Below are positions 40,850 through 50,704 of a DNA stretch of 53,286 nucleotides, one piece after another. The notes under the pieces were generated by a model. It was not told where the DNA came from. It worked only from the letters and a program-made list of their open reading frames with translations, and made no database searches. Each line of letters opens with the position of its first letter. Position 1 is the first letter of the stretch. Both the position numbers and the translations under genes were made by a program. The DNA is from Desulfobacteraceae bacterium (lineage in GTDB: Bacteria; Desulfobacterota; Desulfobacteria; Desulfobacterales; JAABTS01), in contig JAABTS010000017.1 in assembly GCA_011389735.1 (NCBI GenBank), positions 1 to 53,286 on the forward strand, written 5' to 3'.

Positions 40850-41542
40850 ATGAAAATCATTACGGTCAAGATCGAAAATCGAATTTCGGAGCCTCTTTTT
40901 GAAAGATTGTATCAGTGTATGCAGCCGGTCAAACAAAGACGCTGCAAGCGGTTTCGCCGAATCGAGGATTCGGAGCGTTTGCTGGTCGCCGACGTACTCG
41001 TCCGGCATTACCTGTGCTTTGAATTCGGATACAAAAATCATGAATTGCGTTTCGATACGAATGAATATGAAAAGCCTTTTTTTATCAACGATCCGGGAAT
41101 CTGTTTCAATGTGTCCCATTCAGGACAATGGGTTGCAGCGGCGTTTGACCGGCGTGATGTCGGCGTCGATATTCAGAAGGTCGGGCCGGTCAAGATGGAT
41201 ATCGCCAAACGCTATTTTACGGGCAAAGAATACCAAACCCTGCTCCAAAAGAATGGCGATGAACGCACAGCGTATTTTTACACGCTATGGACATTGAAAG
41301 AAAGCTGCATGAAAGCAGTGGGCCGGGGCCTGTCCCTGGGATTGGACCGGTTTTCTTTTTCGGTCCGAGACGGTGTCATCGCCTGTGATACGGAAACCGA
41401 ATATAAAGGATTTCAATTCAAAGCCCCGGAGATTGATTCGGGTTACAAACTGGCGGTCTGCTTTTCACTGGAGAGCGCATTTGAGACAATGACAAGGATT
41501 CACCTTGAACAGATCGAGGAATCGGGAATTTTGTTCTCCTGA
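40850..41542 (+). CDS. Sfp-type 4'-phosphopantetheinyl transferase
   Basis: 230 residues from the ATG at 40850; upstream in-frame TTG at 40826 is less likely. Long-form Sfp enzymes transfer phosphopantetheine from CoA to carrier proteins of non-ribosomal peptide, polyketide or fatty-acid systems. FNVSHSGQWVAAAF, the Mg-binding DVGVDIQKV and WTLKESCMKAVGRGL are the family motifs. The thioesterase gene starts 25 bp after the stop; such pairs normally serve NRPS or PKS assembly lines. No such synthase is in the window, so the substrate carrier must be elsewhere. Confidence 0.9.
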   Translation: MKIITVKIENRISEPLFERLYQCMQPVKQRRCKRFRRIEDSERLLVADVLVRHYLCFEFGYKNHELRFDTNEYEKPFFINDPGICFNVSHSGQWVAAAFDRRDVGVDIQKVGPVKMDIAKRYFTGKEYQTLLQKNGDERTAYFYTLWTLKESCMKAVGRGLSLGLDRFSFSVRDGVIACDTETEYKGFQFKAPEIDSGYKLAVCFSLESAFETMTRIHLEQIEESGILFS

Positions 41543-41567
41543 ATTCTTCGACGCACGGAGAAAATTG

Positions 41568-42290
41568 ATGACTTCAATTTCACTGTTTTGTTTTCCCTAT
41601 GCAGGAAGTTCCGCCTCCGCATATCGCAAATGGAAACGATTTTTGAATCCGGCGGTCGAGCTGCATCCCATTGAACTGGCCGGTAGAGGAACCAGGATCG
41701 ACGAACCTTTATATGATTGTTTTGACGACGCCGTGGACGACGCCTTCAGGCTGCTCGTCCGGGAACTCGATGGACGTCCGTTCTTTTTCTGGGGCCACAG
41801 TATGGGCGGACTTATCGGCTATGAACTATATTACAAATTGGCGGAACAGAGAATGAACACGCCTCGAAGCCTTATCGTTTCAGGAACCCGGGCCCCTCAT
41901 ATACCCCACGATGATATGAATTTTCATGATTTGCCGGACAGCGAGTTCAAACAAAAAATGAGGGAATTCGGCGGAACTCCCGAAATGCTGTTTCAGGATG
42001 AAGCGCTGATGAATCTGTTCCTTCCAATTTTACGACATGATTTCCGGATTTCATACCATTACCTGCATTCGTCCGGCAGAGAAACGATGAATTGTGATCT
42101 GGATATTCTTTACGGCCTGTCGGACGGTATGGCGCCGCCCCATACGATAACCCCCTGGAAGTCATATACCAGCGGTGAAAGCAGGTTTCACGAATTCAGG
42201 GGAAACCATTTCTTTATCCACGACCATGTTTTGGAAGTCTCCGGCGTCGTCAATTTAACGGCTCGCAAAATCGGAGATTTGAAGAGATAA
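41568..42290 (+). CDS. Type II thioesterase (NRPS/PKS editing)
   Basis: 240 residues from the ATG at 41568, with GGAG 8 nt upstream. It is an alpha/beta hydrolase with the nucleophile Ser78 in FFWGHSMGGLIGYEL and His214 in GNHFFIHDH. The start LFCFPYAGSSASAYRKW and IELAGRGTRIDEPL are hallmarks of GrsT/SrfD-type proofreading thioesterases, which remove misprimed acyl groups from carrier domains. It follows the phosphopantetheinyl transferase and directly precedes selO. Confidence 0.92.
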   Translation: MTSISLFCFPYAGSSASAYRKWKRFLNPAVELHPIELAGRGTRIDEPLYDCFDDAVDDAFRLLVRELDGRPFFFWGHSMGGLIGYELYYKLAEQRMNTPRSLIVSGTRAPHIPHDDMNFHDLPDSEFKQKMREFGGTPEMLFQDEALMNLFLPILRHDFRISYHYLHSSGRETMNCDLDILYGLSDGMAPPHTITPWKSYTSGESRFHEFRGNHFFIHDHVLEVSGVVNLTARKIGDLKR

Positions 42291-42344
42291 ATGTACAATT
42301 CGAAATGCGCCCCATCCACCCTTGCGGGGCGGGAGAAAATGATA

Positions 42345-43823
42345 ATGGCTGGAGGCAGACAACATAATTTGGACGCCGGTTGGAGATTCGACAATACCTA
42401 TGGGGGATTGCCGGAGGCTTTTTATGCCCGGCTCGATCCAGTACCGGTGCGATCCCCGAAACTCGTGGTTTTCAATACAGCTTTGGCGCAGTCATTGGGT
42501 TTGCGCCCCGATATGCTCGATGGGGATGAAGGCGCGGCTGTTTTCTCGGGCAACAAAATTCCCGAGGGGGCGGCCCCCCTTGCCCAGGCCTATGCCGGTC
42601 ATCAGTTCGGTTCCTTCACCATGCTTGGCGATGGACGGGCAATCTTGCTGGGAGAGCAGGCGGCGCCGAACGGTGAGCGCTTCGACGTTCAGTACAAAGG
42701 GTCCGGGCGAACCCCTTTTTCACGGAACGGGGACGGACGGGCGGCCCTGGGGCCGATGATGCGGGAATATATCATCAGCGAAGCCATGCACGCCCTGGGC
42801 ATACCGACGACTCGCTGCCTTGCGGTAGTGACCACCGGTGAGACGGTGTTCCGTGAAACCGTCCTGGCGGGGGCGATTCTAACCCGCACGGCGCGTAGCC
42901 ACATTCGCGTAGGCACGTTCGAGTACGCCCTGGCCAGAGGCAAATCCAGCGAGATCCGGGCTCTGGCCGATTATACAATCCGTCGCCACTTTCCCGATTC
43001 GGCCGCAGAGGAAAACCCCTATCCCGCCCTGCTCGAAGCCGTCATGGAGCGGCAGGCGTCCCTGACGGCGCACTGGCAAATGGTCGGCTTTATCCACGGA
43101 GTCATGAATACGGACAACATGTCCATTTGTGGTGAAACCATTGATTACGGGCCCTGCGCGTTCATGGACGCCTATGATCCAAATACGGTTTTCAGTTCCA
43201 TTGATCACAACGGCAGGTACGCCTACGGCCGGCAGCCGCAGATAGCCCAGTGGAACCTTGCCCGGTTTGCCGAGACGCTCTTGCCGCTGATCCACAAGGA
43301 TCCGCAAGACGCCGTGTCCATGGCGAGCGAGGCGATCAAGCGTTTTCCCGACACCTTCCATTATCACTGGATAACGGGTATGAGGGCCAAACTGGGACTG
43401 TTCAACCAGGAACCTGATGACAGTGCATTGGCGGAAGACCTCCTGGACTGCATGCACCGCCACGGTGCGGATTTCATCAACACCTTTCGTGACCTGTCAT
43501 CCGGTTCCCTGCCGGAGTCCGCCTTTTTTCAGACCATGGATTTTCAGCAGTGGTTCGCAAGATGGCGGGCCCGGTTAAAACGTCAACCCGATTCCCGGGA
43601 TGCATCCCTGCGGTTGATGAGAAGTCGCAACCCGGCGGTCGTCCCCCGTAATCACCTGGTGGAAGAGGCCCTGGAGGCTGTCGTGGAGCGCGCCGATTAT
43701 TCGGTCATGGAAAAACTGCTGGGATTTCTGTCCCAACCCTATCAGGATCCCCCGGAACAGGCAGGTTGCCACTTGCCGGCGCCCCCTTCGGCACAGCCAT
43801 ACCAAACCTTTTGCGGGACTTGA
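42345..43823 (+). CDS. selO: Protein adenylyltransferase SelO
   Basis: 492 residues from the ATG at 42345, chosen because GGGAG lies 9 nt upstream and the protein then starts close to the conserved GWRFDNTYGGLPEAFY; alternatives are at 42291 and 42339. SelO is a pseudokinase that transfers AMP from ATP to Ser, Thr or Tyr of proteins and acts in redox stress. QYKGSGRTPFSRNGDGRA is the nucleotide site, and GVMNTDNMSICGETIDYGPC carries the metal-binding residues. The C-terminus ends FCGT with a cysteine and no selenocysteine. The gene looks intact. Confidence 0.95.
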   Translation: MAGGRQHNLDAGWRFDNTYGGLPEAFYARLDPVPVRSPKLVVFNTALAQSLGLRPDMLDGDEGAAVFSGNKIPEGAAPLAQAYAGHQFGSFTMLGDGRAILLGEQAAPNGERFDVQYKGSGRTPFSRNGDGRAALGPMMREYIISEAMHALGIPTTRCLAVVTTGETVFRETVLAGAILTRTARSHIRVGTFEYALARGKSSEIRALADYTIRRHFPDSAAEENPYPALLEAVMERQASLTAHWQMVGFIHGVMNTDNMSICGETIDYGPCAFMDAYDPNTVFSSIDHNGRYAYGRQPQIAQWNLARFAETLLPLIHKDPQDAVSMASEAIKRFPDTFHYHWITGMRAKLGLFNQEPDDSALAEDLLDCMHRHGADFINTFRDLSSGSLPESAFFQTMDFQQWFARWRARLKRQPDSRDASLRLMRSRNPAVVPRNHLVEEALEAVVERADYSVMEKLLGFLSQPYQDPPEQAGCHLPAPPSAQPYQTFCGT

Positions 43824-44000
43824 GTTCGGAGAGGAATGGGGCCGAATATTGAATTGAATAATAAATCATGGGAAACCTTTACCATTTTCTGATGAAAACC
43901 AGGCGGGCGAATCTTTCCACGAACATGCAATGAATTGGGACCACGAACACTTGAATATTCAATGTCCTTCATAAAAGGAGCGGGCGTCTTTTGTTTCGGC

Positions 44001-44057
44001 GTTGCGCAAGCGGTTTTTAAAAGATGAGCGATTGCGCAGGCGATTTAAAGAGATAAG
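44001..44057. repeat. Imperfect 30-bp direct repeat
   Basis: GTTGCGCAAGCGGTTTTTAA and ATTGCGCAGGCGATTTAAAG are similar units spaced 30 bp apart, each followed by an AGAT-like end. They lie in the 430-bp gap between selO and the binding-protein gene, in which I see nothing else definite. Confidence 0.4.
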
Positions 44058-44256
44058 GGTTTGATTCAAGGTTTGAACCCACGGCCGTTATAGCATCATG
44101 CAACATTTGCGAGGCGCCAACGTGTAATAAGGCAAAAAAAGAAAATACGCGTTAATAGCCCGACAATTTTTCAAGATACAAGATAAAGGAACGCGTAAAA
44201 TCAGTGTTGTTGTTAATTTTCAGAATCATGTCCGTTTTAGCGAAAGGAGAATGAAA

Positions 44257-45504
44257 ATGAAAAACAGTTCAGTCAGGATTAAGTCAATCATTATAGTGTT
44301 GATTGTCGCCGCCGCGTTTTTCTCGAACCATGCCGCCGCCGCTGAATATCGCCTTGGAGTCGCTTTGGGGCTTTCGGGGACAGGCTTCCTTTATTGCAAG
44401 GACGGACTTAACGCCATCAAGCTCGCAATTGATGAAATCAACGCCGAGGGCGGATTTCTGAAACAACACAAAATCGATTTGTTCGTCAAGGATACGAAAA
44501 CAGATCCCGATACCGCCCTTAAGGAAACCCGGGATCTGATAGAAAAAGAGAATGTCAGGTGTATTCTCGGGACGTATTCGAGCGCCTGTTCAATCAAAAT
44601 CAAGCCGTTGTGCCGGGAAAAAAAGGTTTTACATATTCCAGCCATCAGCAATTCGGAATCAATCACCATGACGGATTTCAGTCCTTATACTTTTTCGGTC
44701 GTACCCAACAGTTACATGCAGGCGAAGGCGGTTGTTTTAGGAGTCGCCGAAATGGCGAAGAAAAAAGGCTGGAAGCGTTATGTGACCATTGCATCGGATT
44801 ATGACTGGGGGCGGTCGACTCAGAAAAACACGACGGAGCTTTTAAAAGCGGCGACCCCGGATCTGGAACTGGAACTGGTCAAGGAATTCTGGCCGCCTTT
44901 GGGGGAAACGCGATTCACCCCATATGTCATGGCCATCGATCAACTGAATCCGGATTTTATTTATGGCGTTATTGCTTCCAAGGACAATTTCGCCTGGATG
45001 AATCAGGCGAAAGCGGCGGGTCTGTTTAAACGAATTCCGTATCCCGGATCGCTGATCAGCGTAACTGAATTGATGACCCAGAAAAACACCCTGGAAAGAG
45101 GCATGATCGGACTTTGCCGGGCGCCGTTTTTTGCTCACATGGATGAGCCTGCGATGACCGCTTTTGTAGAAAAATTCAAGGCGAAATACGGTAATTATCC
45201 GAGTGATTGGGCGGTGATGGAATATGACGCCGTGCAGGCTCTGAAACAGGGCGTTGAAAAAGCGGGATCGATAGACAGCGAAAAAGTGAAAGACGCTCTT
45301 AAAGGCGCTGTAGTCGAAACCTGCCGGGGAAAATTAAAGTTCAGAGAGATCGACAACCAGCTAGAATGTTCTTCTTATATCGGAGTGGTCGAGGATGATG
45401 AAAAGTATCCGTTTCCCATCTATAAAGATCTGATAGAGATAAAAGGCCCCGACTCCATGCGTCCTGAATCTGAAATAATTGCGGCGAGAAAGGCTTTGGA
45501 ATAA
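44257..45504 (+). CDS. LivK-type periplasmic substrate-binding protein
   Basis: 415 residues from the ATG at 44257 (AAAGGA 8 nt upstream). The signal peptide ends near AAAAEYRLG. The mature protein begins with [20 protein letters not shown] and has [18 protein letters not shown], the layout of type I binding proteins of branched-chain amino acid or amide transporters. No permease or ATPase genes are next to it. A chemoreceptor gene begins 7 bp after its stop, so it may deliver ligand to the receptor instead of to a transporter. The ligand is unknown. Confidence 0.85.
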   Translation: MKNSSVRIKSIIIVLIVAAAFFSNHAAAAEYRLGVALGLSGTGFLYCKDGLNAIKLAIDEINAEGGFLKQHKIDLFVKDTKTDPDTALKETRDLIEKENVRCILGTYSSACSIKIKPLCREKKVLHIPAISNSESITMTDFSPYTFSVVPNSYMQAKAVVLGVAEMAKKKGWKRYVTIASDYDWGRSTQKNTTELLKAATPDLELELVKEFWPPLGETRFTPYVMAIDQLNPDFIYGVIASKDNFAWMNQAKAAGLFKRIPYPGSLISVTELMTQKNTLERGMIGLCRAPFFAHMDEPAMTAFVEKFKAKYGNYPSDWAVMEYDAVQALKQGVEKAGSIDSEKVKDALKGAVVETCRGKLKFREIDNQLECSSYIGVVEDDEKYPFPIYKDLIEIKGPDSMRPESEIIAARKALE

Positions 45505-45511
45505 AAGAGAT

Positions 45512-47251
45512 ATGAACCTGACCGTTAAAAAGCAGATCATTTTTTTATGTACGGGAATCGCCTTCGCATCCGGAGCGATAATTCTCGCCACGACCCTGCA
45601 TCAGCTCAAAAAGAGCAATGATTTGATATTTCAAAAAACGATGCAGGAAAAACATGATTTTCTCGAAAAATATCTGGCTGATCTGGGAAAGCGTTCCCTT
45701 GAAACAGCCCGGTTAATCTCTGAGAACAGTGAATTTCAAACATCCGCGTCTCTTTTTTCCATGAGCGGCGATGATTCCGATATCACCCATTTTTTCGATG
45801 AATATCTTAAAAACCTGGAATTATTCAATGTCCTGACGTTCAAGGATGTCAGCGGCAATGTCGCCGCTTCCGGCGTGAAGAAAAAAGCGAACGGCGGCGA
45901 AATTCAAACCGTCCCCGAATCTCAGGAAGGCCATGAAACAGGCGCGCCGCTCGCAGTCGCGGAATCGTCCGAATCCTTATGGCGCATTGGTAAAACCCAT
46001 GGGAATTATTCTATTTCGGGAGTCGTTCCCATGACCTTGTTCGGGGAATATATCGGTAGTATCGAGGCCGGATGCTTTCTCGACAACGATTTCATGAAAT
46101 CCCTGAAGGACGTTCTGGGAGCCGACTGCTTTTTTCTTCTCAAAGATACGGATGCTCCTGTTTCGGCGTCTTTAAAAAAAGACAGGTTTAAAGATTTGCC
46201 GTCCGATATGCTGAAGGCGCTGTCGAGAGAACAGGGGCAATCCTTGCCGAACAGGAGAATAGAATCGAACAATAGCGTTTACACGCTCGGCGGTCTCCCT
46301 GTGAAAGACGCAAACAACCGTTTTTCAGGCGTGTTCGGCATTATGATCGATATCAGCGATAATATCCGGGCTGTTTCGGAGCTTATCCGCCTTTCGGTGC
46401 TCATTTCTCTGGCGGTTTTGGCGGGGGCGACGTTGCTGGCTTTTTCAAGATCGCGATTCATCAGTTCGGCCCTTGAAAAAGTCATCAGCGAAGTCAGCAG
46501 AGCCGCGGAAAGTATCGAAAAACAATCCGATAACCTGTCGTCGCTCAGCCGTTCGCTTTCGGACGGAGCCGTCGAACAAACCGCCTTTGTCGAAGATACG
46601 GTCCGTTTCCATGATGAAATTAAAAGACTGTCCAAAGAAAATTCAAAAAACGCCATAGACGCCAACAGGATGATGGCGGATGTCAACAGGACGGTCGATG
46701 AAACGGCGAATTCGATGAAAGAGTTGACCCAATCCATGACCGGTATCGTTGAGTCGGCCGAAGAAACAACGGAAACCGTGAAAGCTATTGACAGCATTGC
46801 GTTTCAGACCAATCTGCTGGCTCTCAACGCGGCCACTGAAGCTGCGAGAGCCGGCGAAACCGGCAAAGGATTTTCGGTGGTGGCCGAGGAAGTGCGGAAT
46901 CTTGCAGTGAATTCATCCGAAGCGTCCAGACGGTCGGCGGACCTGATTAACGACAATTTCAGCAAAATCAAAAAGAACAGCCGGCTTGCGGAGAAGACGG
47001 GCGAAGAATTTACAATCGTTGCGGATATTTCTTCCACGGCGGGGGCGTCGATGTCGCGGATCGTTGAATCGTATAAACATTTATCCGATAATCTGGAAAA
47101 AGCCCACGGCGCCATGGTGGAAATCAAAAAACTGGCGAACCAGTCTGAAACAAACGCTGTCGCATCCGCCCGGGCCGCCGCTGAAATGAACATCCACGCC
47201 GGCGACCTGGCGCTCGTTGTCAGGGAATTGAAGAAGATGGCGGGGGTTTGA
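45512..47251 (+). CDS. Methyl-accepting chemotaxis protein
   Basis: 579 residues from the ATG at 45512. A transmembrane segment (about 10-30), a periplasmic Cache-like sensor (about 35-270), a second transmembrane segment (about 275-297) and a cytoplasmic part are visible. The signalling tip [20 protein letters not shown] is present. I see no clear HAMP domain; the membrane segment leads almost directly into a coiled coil. The coil is relatively short. The C-terminus lacks the CheR-binding pentapeptide. It is probably co-transcribed with the upstream binding protein. Everything downstream to 49.3 kb is decayed. Confidence 0.9.
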   Translation: MNLTVKKQIIFLCTGIAFASGAIILATTLHQLKKSNDLIFQKTMQEKHDFLEKYLADLGKRSLETARLISENSEFQTSASLFSMSGDDSDITHFFDEYLKNLELFNVLTFKDVSGNVAASGVKKKANGGEIQTVPESQEGHETGAPLAVAESSESLWRIGKTHGNYSISGVVPMTLFGEYIGSIEAGCFLDNDFMKSLKDVLGADCFFLLKDTDAPVSASLKKDRFKDLPSDMLKALSREQGQSLPNRRIESNNSVYTLGGLPVKDANNRFSGVFGIMIDISDNIRAVSELIRLSVLISLAVLAGATLLAFSRSRFISSALEKVISEVSRAAESIEKQSDNLSSLSRSLSDGAVEQTAFVEDTVRFHDEIKRLSKENSKNAIDANRMMADVNRTVDETANSMKELTQSMTGIVESAEETTETVKAIDSIAFQTNLLALNAATEAARAGETGKGFSVVAEEVRNLAVNSSEASRRSADLINDNFSKIKKNSRLAEKTGEEFTIVADISSTAGASMSRIVESYKHLSDNLEKAHGAMVEIKKLANQSETNAVASARAAAEMNIHAGDLALVVRELKKMAGV

Positions 47252-47811
47252 TGCGGACTTTTACAAGTAAACCCCAATGAAACCGTCAAACAATTGATGT
47301 ACGGGTATATCCGCGAAGGATACGAAGATGTCAATATTTTCAGCCCGGATCTGTTCAAGTTCGGCGGCCTGATCCGGGATATGGCGTATCAAGGCGAATG
47401 GGAACCGGTGTTTCAATTCCTGGCCGACGAAGTGAAAAAGCAAACCGCAATTCGTGACTATCTCACCGGCGAAAAAGTGCTCCAGACATTCCTGCTGGCT
47501 ACCTCAATATCACCGATTTTTTTATCACCCATTCCGAGGAGGAAATGGGAAAAGGCTATGCGGATATTTTCATCGAACCCTTTTCCGCCAAATATCCGGA
47601 TATTAAAAACGGTTATCTGATCGAACTCAAATATATCTCCCGAAGCGAATTTTCCGAAGCATTGCTGGCGGAAAAACTGGAAGAAGCGGAAGCTCAATTG
47701 AGGCAATACGCCGCGGACGAGAAAATTTATAAACGAATCAAAGATGTGGTGTTGACCCGCATCGCCGTCGTGTATTGCGGATGGGAAATGAAGGCGGCGA
47801 AAAAGGTTTAG
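47252..47811 (+). pseudogene. Remnant of AAA-ATPase/PD-(D/E)XK nuclease-family protein, truncated and frameshifted
   Basis: The reading frame starts without a start codon right after the chemoreceptor stop (CGLLQVNPNETVKQLMYGYI) and changes frame near 47500. A single missing base there would restore LLAYLNITDFFITHSEEE leading into MGKGYADIFIEP. The later part, KNGYLIELKYIS, is the C-terminal PD-(D/E)XK nuclease-like domain (DUF1703 type). The N-terminal ATPase domain is absent. It is therefore a 5'-truncated, frameshifted pseudogene. Confidence 0.8.
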
Positions 47812-47954
47812 AGCGGGTGACAAACCCCGGGCTTGCTCCTTATCTTGAAACCATTGAAATCCATATCGAGCAACTTGATTTTGATTCCGCACAAATCGCC
47901 CTGGCCGAAATGTTGCGGGCCATGGAACATATCAGCTCGGAGCCGACGTTATGA
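47811..47954 (+). pseudogene. C-terminal fragment of a hybrid sensor kinase (HPt-like)
   Basis: Open frame of 47 codons without a start codon. It reads NPGLAPYLETIEIHIEQLDF and DSAQIALAEMLRAMEH, which resembles the tail of an HPt module at the end of a hybrid histidine kinase. Its stop overlaps the ATG of the receiver fragment (ATGA), the usual arrangement of such gene pairs. Confidence 0.45.
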
Positions 47955-48064
47955 CAATGATATTCATAATTGACGATGATCCCGTCAACATAAAGGTTTT
48001 AACGGATATCCTGAAAACGGATTACGAGGTTTTTTATCCGGGAAACCGGATACAGCACATTTGA
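47951..48064 (+). pseudogene. Truncated response-regulator receiver domain
   Basis: 37 codons: MTMIFIIDDDPVNIKVLTD followed by ILKTDYEVFYPG is a clear receiver-domain start with the acidic DDD site. It then runs out of homology and stops. The rest of the regulator is missing, replaced by the sigma-54 activator remnant. Confidence 0.75.
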
Positions 48065-49260
48065 AACCGAACAGATCGGTAAGGAGGGAGCCTACCGAGC
48101 CTTGGAAGTCAACGCCCACTGCATTGAATTCAACGGTAGGCCCTCGGTGCTGATCTTTTGCCGCGACATCACTCAGCGCAAGGCCGCCGAAGCCGAGCTG
48201 CAGCGTTACCGCGACCGCGTGGAAGAGCTGATCGCCCTTCGGACCGATGAACTTCAAGAAAAGGAGCAGACTCTGGCCCGGTTGCAGCATAGCCTGAAGA
48301 ACAGGCGGGGCATCAGAAATTTCGTGGGCGAATCGGCTGTGATGCAACGCTTGGTCAGTCGCATCGAGGCCTTGGCGGACGTGAACTCCACAGTGGTCAT
48401 TAGCGGCGAGAGCGGCACGGGGAAGGAGCTTGTGGCCGAGGCCCTTCACTACGTCGGGGTGCACGGCAAACGGCCTTTTGTCAAGGTAGGCTGCTCCGAA
48501 CTTTCCGATTCCCTCATCGAAAGCGAGCTGTTCGGCAATGCCCACGGCGCCTTCACAGGCGCGGTCAAATCCCGCACCGGCAAGCTGGAAGCCCGTGGCC
48601 CGCGGCACTGTGCTTTTGGACAAAATCGGCGATATCTCGCCCACCTTTCAACAGCGGCTGCTACGGGTCATCGAAGAACGGCGGTTCCAGAGGGTGGGCG
48701 AGAACACGTCCATCCCCATGGAAGCCCGCATCATCGTCGCCTCCAACCGCGATCTGGCCCAGTTGGTCCGGCAGGGCCGCTTTCGCCAAGACCTCTACTA
48801 CCGCCTCAAGGTGGTGGATCTGCATCCGCCGCCCCTGCGCGAGCGCAAAGAGGACATCCCTCTCCTGGTCCGCCACTTTCTGGCGCTGTTCAACCGCGAG
48901 CTGAAAAAGGGCGTCACCGACGCGGCGCCGGACGTGCTGGATGCGTTCCTGCGCCGGGACTGGCCCGGCAACGTCCGCGAGCTGAAGCACGTCTTGGAAT
49001 GCGCGTGCGTCAACTGCGCCAGGTCGGTCATCACCGCCGACGACATTCCGCACGCCCCCCCCCTGGAGATCCAACGCCCGGCCCCGGCCGCTGGTGATCC
49101 GAAATCAGCCGAGGCCGCCCGGATTCTGGATGTCCTGCAATCAACCCGCTGGGATAAGAGCCTCACCGCCAAGGCGCTGGGCATCAGCCGCCAGACCTTG
49201 TACCGTAAAATTCGAGACCTGGAAATCAAAGATGATTGTAACGGATGTGACAGTTTGTAA
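48048..49260 (+). pseudogene. Decayed PAS-sigma-54 activator, truncated and frameshifted
   Basis: The junction with the receiver fragment is near 48030-48060, so this start is approximate. It holds a partial PAS domain (IEFNGRPSVLIFCRDITQRK), a coiled coil, and a sigma-54 AAA+ domain with Walker A GESGTGKE and an intact GAFTGA loop. The frame changes near 48595. In the new frame, Walker B reads VLLDKIGD, where the catalytic Glu is Lys. The rest, including a Fis-type helix (AKALGISRQTLYRKI), is well kept. The DNA is visibly more GC-rich than its surroundings, suggesting transfer or a different origin. Confidence 0.8.
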
Positions 49261-49278
49261 CGTTACAAACTGTCACAT
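49245..49278. promoter_or_regulatory. Perfect 34-bp palindrome at the end of the activator remnant
   Basis: 16-bp arms ATGTGACAGTTTGTAA and TTACAAACTGTCACAT around a CG centre. The left arm contains the activator stop codon. It can be read as an operator or as a long hairpin without T-tract. It begins the 404-bp gap before the secreted-protein genes. Confidence 0.7.
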
Positions 49279-49473
49279 TGTTACGATTGTAAAAACTCGC
49301 CCGTTCCTTTCGCAACTAAATTAATTCCCATTATTTCAGAATGATATAAAATTCTATAAAAAATGCATGCGTCGGCGCCATTTTTGAAATGTAAATTTAC
49401 ATCCACGCATTCGAAACGTCTGGAATCGTATTTCATTCATTATCCATCTATCAGGTTGTTTAAGGAGTATCAA

Positions 49474-49590
49474 ATGAACAGACACTATCCATTTTTATCA
49501 TCAATAATGCACATGGTAATTTTTTCGATGTATATCCGGGCCGACAACACAGTGCAAATTAATTATCTGAAAACCTATAATATTCTATAA
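49474..49590 (+). CDS. Doubtful 38-codon ORF with a ribosome site
   Basis: AAGGAG lies 6 nt before ATG, and the first codons (MNRHYPFLSSIMHMVIFSMY) look like a hydrophobic leader. From about 49530 the frame runs through the dispersed-element end, so the tail is not gene-derived. It may be the start of a gene truncated when the element arrived, or chance. Confidence 0.2.
   Translation: MNRHYPFLSSIMHMVIFSMYIRADNTVQINYLKTYNIL
49530..49580. repeat. Dispersed element, solo right end
   Basis: TATATCCGGGCCGACAACAC, AGTGCAAATTAATTATCTGA, AAACCTATA match the right end of the dispersed element family. No left end is seen upstream. Confidence 0.6.
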
Positions 49591-49664
49591 TCTATAACAA
49601 TCCTTGCTAACAAGAATAGGCGTCCGGTTTAGAAACTATAATTTTATTCCTGGAAAGTGAAAAA

Positions 49665-50648
49665 ATGAAACCTGAACTTATTTTTTTTACAACCATCATG
49701 CTTTTTTTCTCTCAATTATCAGCGGGGGTCGCGGATACGACTCGCACACAAACCATCCCTATTCAACAGGGATGGAACGCCGTGTATCTTGAGGTAGAAC
49801 CCGAAGACAATCGAACAGACGCTGTGTTTGAAGGCGCCCCCGTTACCATGGCGGCAACCTATTTCCATCGTTATTCGGTGATAAGCGTTCCCACGGATCC
49901 CGGTCAAACGCCTTTTGAAAAAGAGGGATGGGGGCTCTGGTATTCTCCGGATCAGCCGGCGGCTTTTGCCAAAAACCTTTATTATCTCAAAGCTGGACGC
50001 GCATACCTGATCCGGTCGGATGCGGACTTCCAATGGACGGTGACAGGCGCTGTCAAATACCGTCCCCCAAGATGGCGGCCCGATTCCTATAATTTAGTCG
50101 GATTCACCGTGGACCCGCAGTCCCCTCCGACTTTTGAGCAGTTCTTCAGAGGCTCCCCCGCCCACGCGGATCATCGAATTTACCGTTTGGCCGGCGGCGA
50201 ATGGAAACAGGTGGCCAAACCGACTGAGGAATTTATCCTCCCTGAAACTGCCTACTGGATCTATTGCAAGGGCGGATCGAATTTTACAGGCCCTCTGGAG
50301 GTGAGAATTCCTTACGGCGACAGTTTGGATTTCGGAAACAAGGCTACCCGCCTGGAGATGCGGTTCATTAACCGGTCTTCAGATCCCGTGAATGTCACTG
50401 TAATAAACCTTGGAGGAGGGGTCGGGCTTCCCATTTCATACGAGGTGCGGGATCTGTCAAAGGGCGAGACCGTCCTGCGGCCCCTGACGGGCGGTTATGA
50501 TGCCGGAACTTTGGAGTCCGGCGGGTTTATGAAGTTGGTTTTCGATGTTCACAGAGAGTTGTTTTCCGAATCGCAAGCCTCGACTGTACTCCGAATCAGT
50601 GACGGTGTGAGCGGATATTATGATGTGCCGGTGACGGCCGAGAAGTAA
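49665..50648 (+). CDS. Secreted protein of unknown function (1)
   Basis: 327 residues with a signal peptide ending near SAGVADTT. The mature start TIPIQQGWNAVYLEVEP recalls the short strand-rich 'GWN' motif seen at the start of some bacterial surface proteins. The rest is predicted beta-rich (GWGLWYSPDQPAAF, AYLIRSDADFQWTVTG, YNLVGFTVDP). No known domain is recognised. It is the first of three consecutive secreted proteins; the next begins 56 bp later. Confidence 0.6.
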   Translation: MKPELIFFTTIMLFFSQLSAGVADTTRTQTIPIQQGWNAVYLEVEPEDNRTDAVFEGAPVTMAATYFHRYSVISVPTDPGQTPFEKEGWGLWYSPDQPAAFAKNLYYLKAGRAYLIRSDADFQWTVTGAVKYRPPRWRPDSYNLVGFTVDPQSPPTFEQFFRGSPAHADHRIYRLAGGEWKQVAKPTEEFILPETAYWIYCKGGSNFTGPLEVRIPYGDSLDFGNKATRLEMRFINRSSDPVNVTVINLGGGVGLPISYEVRDLSKGETVLRPLTGGYDAGTLESGGFMKLVFDVHRELFSESQASTVLRISDGVSGYYDVPVTAEK

Positions 50649-50704
50649 AGCGGTTCACTCCGTTCATAAAGTCCGATTTGTGAATAAAAGCAAGGGAGAA
50701 AAGC

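Noticed and set aside
43740..43823. Selenocysteine at the SelO C-terminus
   Set aside because: The frame ends FCGT followed by TGA with normal termination, and the residue at the usual redox site is cysteine; no SECIS-like structure was seen.
47984..48644. Long minus-strand open frame in the decayed region
   Set aside because: It is a shadow of the GC-rich activator remnant and has no ribosome site.
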